Shown here in pieces: positions 59,787-64,000 of a DNA stretch of 64,000 nt. Numbering within the stretch: the first letter of the stretch is position 1; every line of letters starts with the position of its first letter. Under the pieces are notes generated by a model. That model was not told the origin of the DNA and did no database searches. It saw nothing but the letters and a program-made list of their open reading frames with translations. Origin of the DNA: Meandrina meandrites (Eukaryota; Cnidaria; Anthozoa; Scleractinia; Meandrinidae); the NCBI GenBank assembly GCA_963693305.1, contig OY855908.1, positions 36,799,305 through 36,863,304 on the forward strand, in the 5' to 3' direction. The translations under genes and the position numbers were made by a program.

Positions 59787-61405
59787 TTTTTTTTTTTAAT
59801 TTTCATTCACACACCACACACTATTTACAATAAATATTCACAATATAATTCTACGACAACAAAAGCTACTAACTAGCGACGAAAACTTACTGACTTAAAG
59901 GAAAAACAAAAACAAAAAAAAAACATAACAACAAACTCACCTAGTTTACAACACTTTTTTTCTGTTCCGTAATCTTAGGTGTAATACATAACAGCGAATA
60001 ATATAAACTACCCAGGACAAAAGCCGACCCATTTTTTTATTAAATTGATTTAAAGTATTATTCTTAGTACAAATATATTTTTCTGTTTCAAATTTGATTT
60101 TGATCTTTATCTTACTGTAAAGCCAGCAATGCGTGGAAGAATTTGAGATCTTCTGCAATCCCAGAGGTATAACTTGGCTATCAACAGGAGATAATTAAGT
60201 AGGGGACATTCCGGCTAAATCTAAGATTCCCATTAATACATCCTTTAAAGTAAGGTGAACGAATTCGTTTGATAGCGAGTAGAAGTAAAATTCAAAATCT
60301 TTCCACAAAAGCTTTGTGAATACACAGTCGTAAAGAAGGTGTCTTAAGGTTTCCGGATTGAACTTACAAAAGGAACATTTGTTGTCTGCGATAAATCCTA
60401 TCTTACATAATTTAGTATTAGTATAAAGTATAGAGTTTAGACCCTTATATTGAAAAGCCTTAATATATGCCTCAGAGCAGATAATGTGCGGCAGGAGAAA
60501 CGCTTTTTCAAGTTAATCATCATTTAAGTTGAAATCACGTTTAAGAACTTATGAATAATAAGAAAATTGTGCTTTTTTACTTATAATCAGTGCATAATAG
60601 TCTTTCGATTTTTTCGTTAAAATATCAAAACTATTGTTTTTAATAATCAAAGAGGGTGTCGTTTTCCTGAAGGTTTGACTATTGTTTTTGGAGTTTGATT
60701 TTATTTTAAGTGGGACGGTATTGCGTGTCTGAGACCTGCCCACGCTAAAAAAATTGCCCTTTCAAAAAATTTTGTAGAATATTGGTTTGTTGTCTATACG
60801 AATGTCTTTGTTATTCCATAATATTTCTAGCCATTGTTTCTCTGTAGGAAACGCTTCTCGGAAATCTGCCCACCATTGAAGCAGCTCAGTATAAAAGTTT
60901 GAAGAGATTGGCAGATCTTTTAAATCATAATTGCAAAGAAATAAGAACTTAACCAGGCGAGTCTTAATGATTTAATCATCGTTTCTAAATCAATCATTTT
61001 TAAACCACTTTTTTTATAATCATTTATTGCTGACAAACGTGTGACTTTGTCAACCCCTTTCCATAAAAATGTAAATATCAGTCGGTTTAGCTCTTGGATC
61101 ACTCCCTGGGGGATGGTCAGCAACGACGACACATAAACAAATTTTGGAATAATTAACGATTTTATTACGGTTACCTTTCCATAAAGAGAAAGACCCCTTG
61201 AAGACCAGATATTTACGAGTTTTTTAACGCTGTCCAGTTTTTCTATAAAATTTTTCTCGTGCAGTAATTTCTGATCATAAGAGTAATATACACCTAAGGC
61301 TTTAATCGGCTCATCAGGCCATTTAATCCCAAGGGGTTTCGTTTTATTTTCGGTCAAAGATCCAATCCACATTCCTTCAGTTTTAGTGGGATTAATTGCC
61401 AGACC
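59787..61405 (-). pseudogene. 5'-truncated Tx1/L1-like LINE
   Basis: On the minus strand the frame starts within the RT C-terminal part (SGLAINPTKTEGMWIGS near 61404), continues through GLSLYGKVTVIKSLIIPKF and LIFTFLWKG, then a shifted frame reads WWADFREAFPTEKQWLEI and ILWNNKDIRID, and finally a zinc-finger-like CSFCKFNPETLRHLLYDC (zf-RVT type) near 60330-60390. Several frame breaks show it is dead. A T run at 59787-59797 is the poly(A) tail. CGAGCTAAT at 59778-59786 recurs at 61638-61646 and may be its target duplication. Confidence 0.72.
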
Positions 61406-62437
61406 TGAGTATAGTTAATAGAGGGAAATGGTTATGAAGCCTGGCAAAGTTCTTTGTTGTGGTTCCCTATTTTGGGGGTTGACCGTGCACAAAACCTGAC
61501 AAAATACAATAGGTGGTTACGTGTGTTGATAAAACTAACCAATAGAAACATTGCGATTACGTAATTCATGCATAGTGTAACAACAAACTCACTCGAAACT
61601 AAACCCCGGGGTTTAGTTTCGTCTGCAACGCAGGCTACGAGCTAATAGATATCAAGACATCCACGAGTTCAAAAGTCTGAAGAATTATAAATGAAAACAG
61701 TACTTTTTATGACTGACATTATAGCAGTTTTGTATAAACTGTTTTCTTGGATACTTGGCCAGAAAACGCCAAAAAAAAAAAACGATGGCATCGGTTGATG
61801 CCATTCGACTGAAGCCATCGATTGAAGCCTGCCGGGAAAATTAGAGCAAGAAGACGGCGGTTGACACTTCAGACTAATAAACCATACAATTTCAAGAATG
61901 TATCTTTAAAGTCTTAAGAATTTATAAGCGTGGTATGATTGTTTTTTCAAATGAAAAAAAAAAAAGACTGATCAGGGCTCCTGACTGATTCATTTAACAA
62001 AAATATTCCTTGCGGTTTGTTTCGTGTAATGCGGTTCTTCCCCCATAACACTACTCTATAGACCTCTTTAGTATAGCTAGAAAGCTGCATGATCTAATAA
62101 CTGTTCATATCACATACAGTTTCCCTCGATTCCGGTCGCGAGAAGCAAAATTTAATGTTTATGAATTCCAGAAACTCTTTGCTCCCGCGACGCGTAGTAA
62201 TAAGACTATCCCTATTAATTTTGTGGAAAGAAAACATTTTTTTTGAAACAACATTTTCCGCCGCAGTGTTTTCTCATTTTGGGGGACCATGGTATCTTTA
62301 GCTTTAGGAAACTATAACCTTCACCTTCACCTGCCCCTTTCCCTTCGTCCCCCCACCCACCCCCTCAGCCCGCGAGCCGCTTGCTGGGTTCGTCTTTCGC
62401 TGCTCGCAGCACAGGCATCCCAAGCTCACGTTTGAAG
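61406..62437. other. gene D upstream intron, conserved with genes B and C
   Basis: Blocks such as TAGTATAGCTAGAAAGCTGC, ATCACATACAGTT.CCCTCGAT and TCTCATTTTG.GGG match first-intron sequence of B (23070-23140, 24640) and C, so intron 1 of gene D extends here and its first exon should lie beyond 62.4 kb, probably past the window end. A short palindrome (AACTAAACCCCGGGGTTTAG) is at about 61594-61613. Confidence 0.55.
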
Positions 62438-62457
62438 AAAGGGAATAATTAATTATC

Positions 62458-62599
62458 TATTCATTCATTCATTCATTCATTCATTCATTCATTCATTCAT
62501 TCATTCATTCATTCATTCATTCATTCATTCATTCATTCATTCATTCATTCATTCATTCATTCATTCATTCATTCATTCATTCATTCATTCATTCATTCG
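62458..62599. repeat. (ATTC)n microsatellite
   Basis: About 35 perfect ATTC units in the left arm of the foldback element. The right arm has only two to three units (GAATGAATGAATAAAT), so the array expanded after the element formed. Confidence 0.97.
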
Positions 62600-62601
62600 T
62601 A

Positions 62602-63154
62602 CAGTGGAACCCCGTTAATACGGCCACCAACGGGCCATGGAAATTTGGCCGTATTAACGGGGTGGCCGTATTAACGGGGCTGGGTTAAATTTCATGACTG
62701 GTCTACTCAAGAGAGAAAGCCGCAACTTTTGCATTTACTTGCTTTATTACACACACAGTGACTTAATCGCTTTGTAATTTAGCTAAGGGAATATTACTGT
62801 CTATTCATTTTCTTTTAAATTGTTGTTTGACTAGTTAACCACAAAACCACAGACGTCAATGGCATGACAAGTTACAGGGGTTTTGAATAAAATAGTATCG
62901 TTCAATATTGTTTCTCAAGTACTGTATTTGTTTTGTTTAGTCAATTATAAGTGGCATTTGGTTCGAGTGGCCGTATTAACGGGGTAAAATTATAAAGGAT
63001 TGTACAGGTTGGGATTTCAGAATGTGGCCGTTGGCCGTATTAACGGGGTGGCCGCATAAACGGGGTTTTATTATAAGAAAATGTATGGGCGTTTCGCCGG
63101 GACAAAAAAAAAGTGGCCGTAATAACGAGGTGGCCATAAGGCGGGGTTCGACTG
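62602..63154. mobile_element. pogo-like MITE
   Basis: Termini CAGTGGAACCCCGTTAATACG and GGCGGGGTTCGACTG are inverted, and TA flanks both sides (62600-62601, 63155-63156). Internal GGCCGTATTAACGGGG motifs recur. CAGT.GAACCCCG ends with TA targets are typical of pogo/Tigger elements (family knowledge). The surrounding foldback arms join cleanly when it is removed. Non-coding. Confidence 0.85.
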
Positions 63155-63256
63155 TATAAGCGTCACAGTGAGCCGGAACGTGACCTTTCAGCTGACACGG
63201 TTTAGAACGCTAAATTCTTCAAAATTACTATATTTTTACGCTAGGTGAATTGAATA

Positions 63257-63470
63257 AACTCTCCTCTTGTGTGTCCGTTGCGCTTTATGGTTATTTTCGC
63301 CGTTTAAGGCTTTTATGCCACCGCTGTTATTCCTTTCATAAGACGGAGTCCTTGACTTCATCAATTGTAACCAATCAACTCTCCTCTTGTGTGTCCGTTG
63401 CGCTTTATGGTTATTTTCGCCGTTTAAGGCTTTTATGACACCGCTGTTATTCCTTTCATAAGACGGAGTC
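63257..63470. repeat. 120-bp direct tandem repeat in the foldback core
   Basis: Two near-identical units start AACTCTCCTCTTGTGTGTCC at 63257 and 63377. Open frames on both strands here are repeats of each other. Confidence 0.85.
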
Positions 63471-63717
63471 AAGGACTCCGTCTTATGAAAAGAGGAGAGT
63501 TTATTCAATTCACCTAGCGTAAAAATATAGTAATTTTGAAGAATTTAGCGTTCTAAATCAACGTTATTTTATTCCCCATACAACGTCTTATAGAGCGCTC
63601 ATATTCTCAACGGTTCTCGTGTAACCTAAAACCGTGTCAGCTGAAAGGTCACGTTCCGGCTCATCGTGACGCTTTTACGAATGAATGAATAAATAGATAA
63701 TTAATTATTCCCTTTCT

Positions 63718-64000
63718 GGCTTTTACTTGGGGTAGAAGAGCACAGAACGCGTCATCAGAATGGAATGAGTCAAAAGCAAAATTAGTCATAATTTAGGCAG
63801 AGCAGAGATAATGTATGTAAAATAAGTAAATAATTTGGTAACGGACCTCACTCATTCCCTATCTGGAAGCGCGGAAATCTGGAAATCTGGCAATGAACAC
63901 TTAAAACTCAATATGAAACAACCGTCTATCTCTGGAAGCGTGGAAATGTGGAAATGTGGAAATCTGGCAATGAATACTTAATACTTAATATGAAACAACC
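63718..64000. repeat. intergenic sequence ending in a tandem repeat of about 67 bp
   Basis: From about 63859 a unit with CTGGAAGCG.GGAAAT, CTGGCAATGAA.ACTTAA and ATATGAAACAACC occurs twice and is cut by the window end. No exon is supported. Confidence 0.7.

Larger units (their letters stand above)
62440..63717. mobile_element. foldback element interrupted by a MITE and a microsatellite
   Basis: Outer arms AGAAAGGGAATAATTAATTA and its complement (about 62442 and 63715), then ATTC repeats, then GCGTCAC..TGAGCCGGAACG (63161) mirrored at 63675. The left arm is lengthened by an expanded ATTC array and split by the MITE at 62602-63154. The core contains a 120-bp direct repeat and the inverted GACTCCGTCTTATGAAA. 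Confidence 0.8.

Overview
The window is AT-rich, intron-bearing metazoan nuclear DNA. Spliced genes have GT-AG introns, coding exons are short and far apart, and most of the sequence is transposons and simple repeats. The repeat mix (tRNA-derived SINEs, a BEL/Pao retroelement, Tx1/L1-like and CR1/jockey-like LINE remnants, TTAA and TA MITEs, many foldback elements) fits an anthozoan cnidarian, most likely a stony coral. That taxonomic guess is inference; no species-specific gene was recognised.

Host genes. (1) A plus-strand gene at about 7.9-11.3 kb assembles from six phase-compatible exons into a secreted protein: signal peptide, a Lys-rich four-Cys region and two VWC-like cysteine domains. 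(2) A minus-strand family of small single-pass membrane proteins recurs along the window. Each gene has a signal-peptide exon, a Ser/Thr-rich mucin-like ectodomain exon and a transmembrane-plus-tail exon, all joined in phase 1, and the tail carries a shared GITHQ(A/T)FVG motif. Members are A (14.6-17.1 kb, first exon not found), B (20.7-25.8 kb, tail lost), C (27.8-32.2 kb, complete), an orphan first exon E (50.2 kb) and D (50.7-59.3 kb, first exon not found, an intact retroelement in its intron). B and C lie in a direct tandem duplication (about 19.44-26.57 and 26.59-34.95 kb). Comparing its two copies gives filled and empty insertion sites that define three transposons exactly.

Mobile DNA. 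From 38.8 to 48.3 kb there is a nested pair of related long-inverted-repeat elements (X1 inside X2), each with its own perfect 6-bp target-site duplication. Their arms carry about 60-bp repeat arrays, a predicted G-quadruplex and, in X1, the start of a possible integrase-type transposase reading frame. X1 itself holds a 1.39-kb near-perfect palindrome with a 7-bp target duplication. X2 holds a retroelement-like coding fragment between inverted arrays of a heptanucleotide. A complete BEL/Pao retrotransposon (52230-58304) has two LTRs that read as identical, a 5-bp target duplication and one open gag-pol frame of 1824 codons; it sits just after the B box of a tRNA-derived SINE. The last 5 kb hold a truncated Tx1-like LINE and a foldback element interrupted by a pogo-like MITE.

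The rest is intergenic or intronic sequence in which no coding signal was recognised. Boundaries of decayed repeats are approximate. Elements with target duplications are given to the base.
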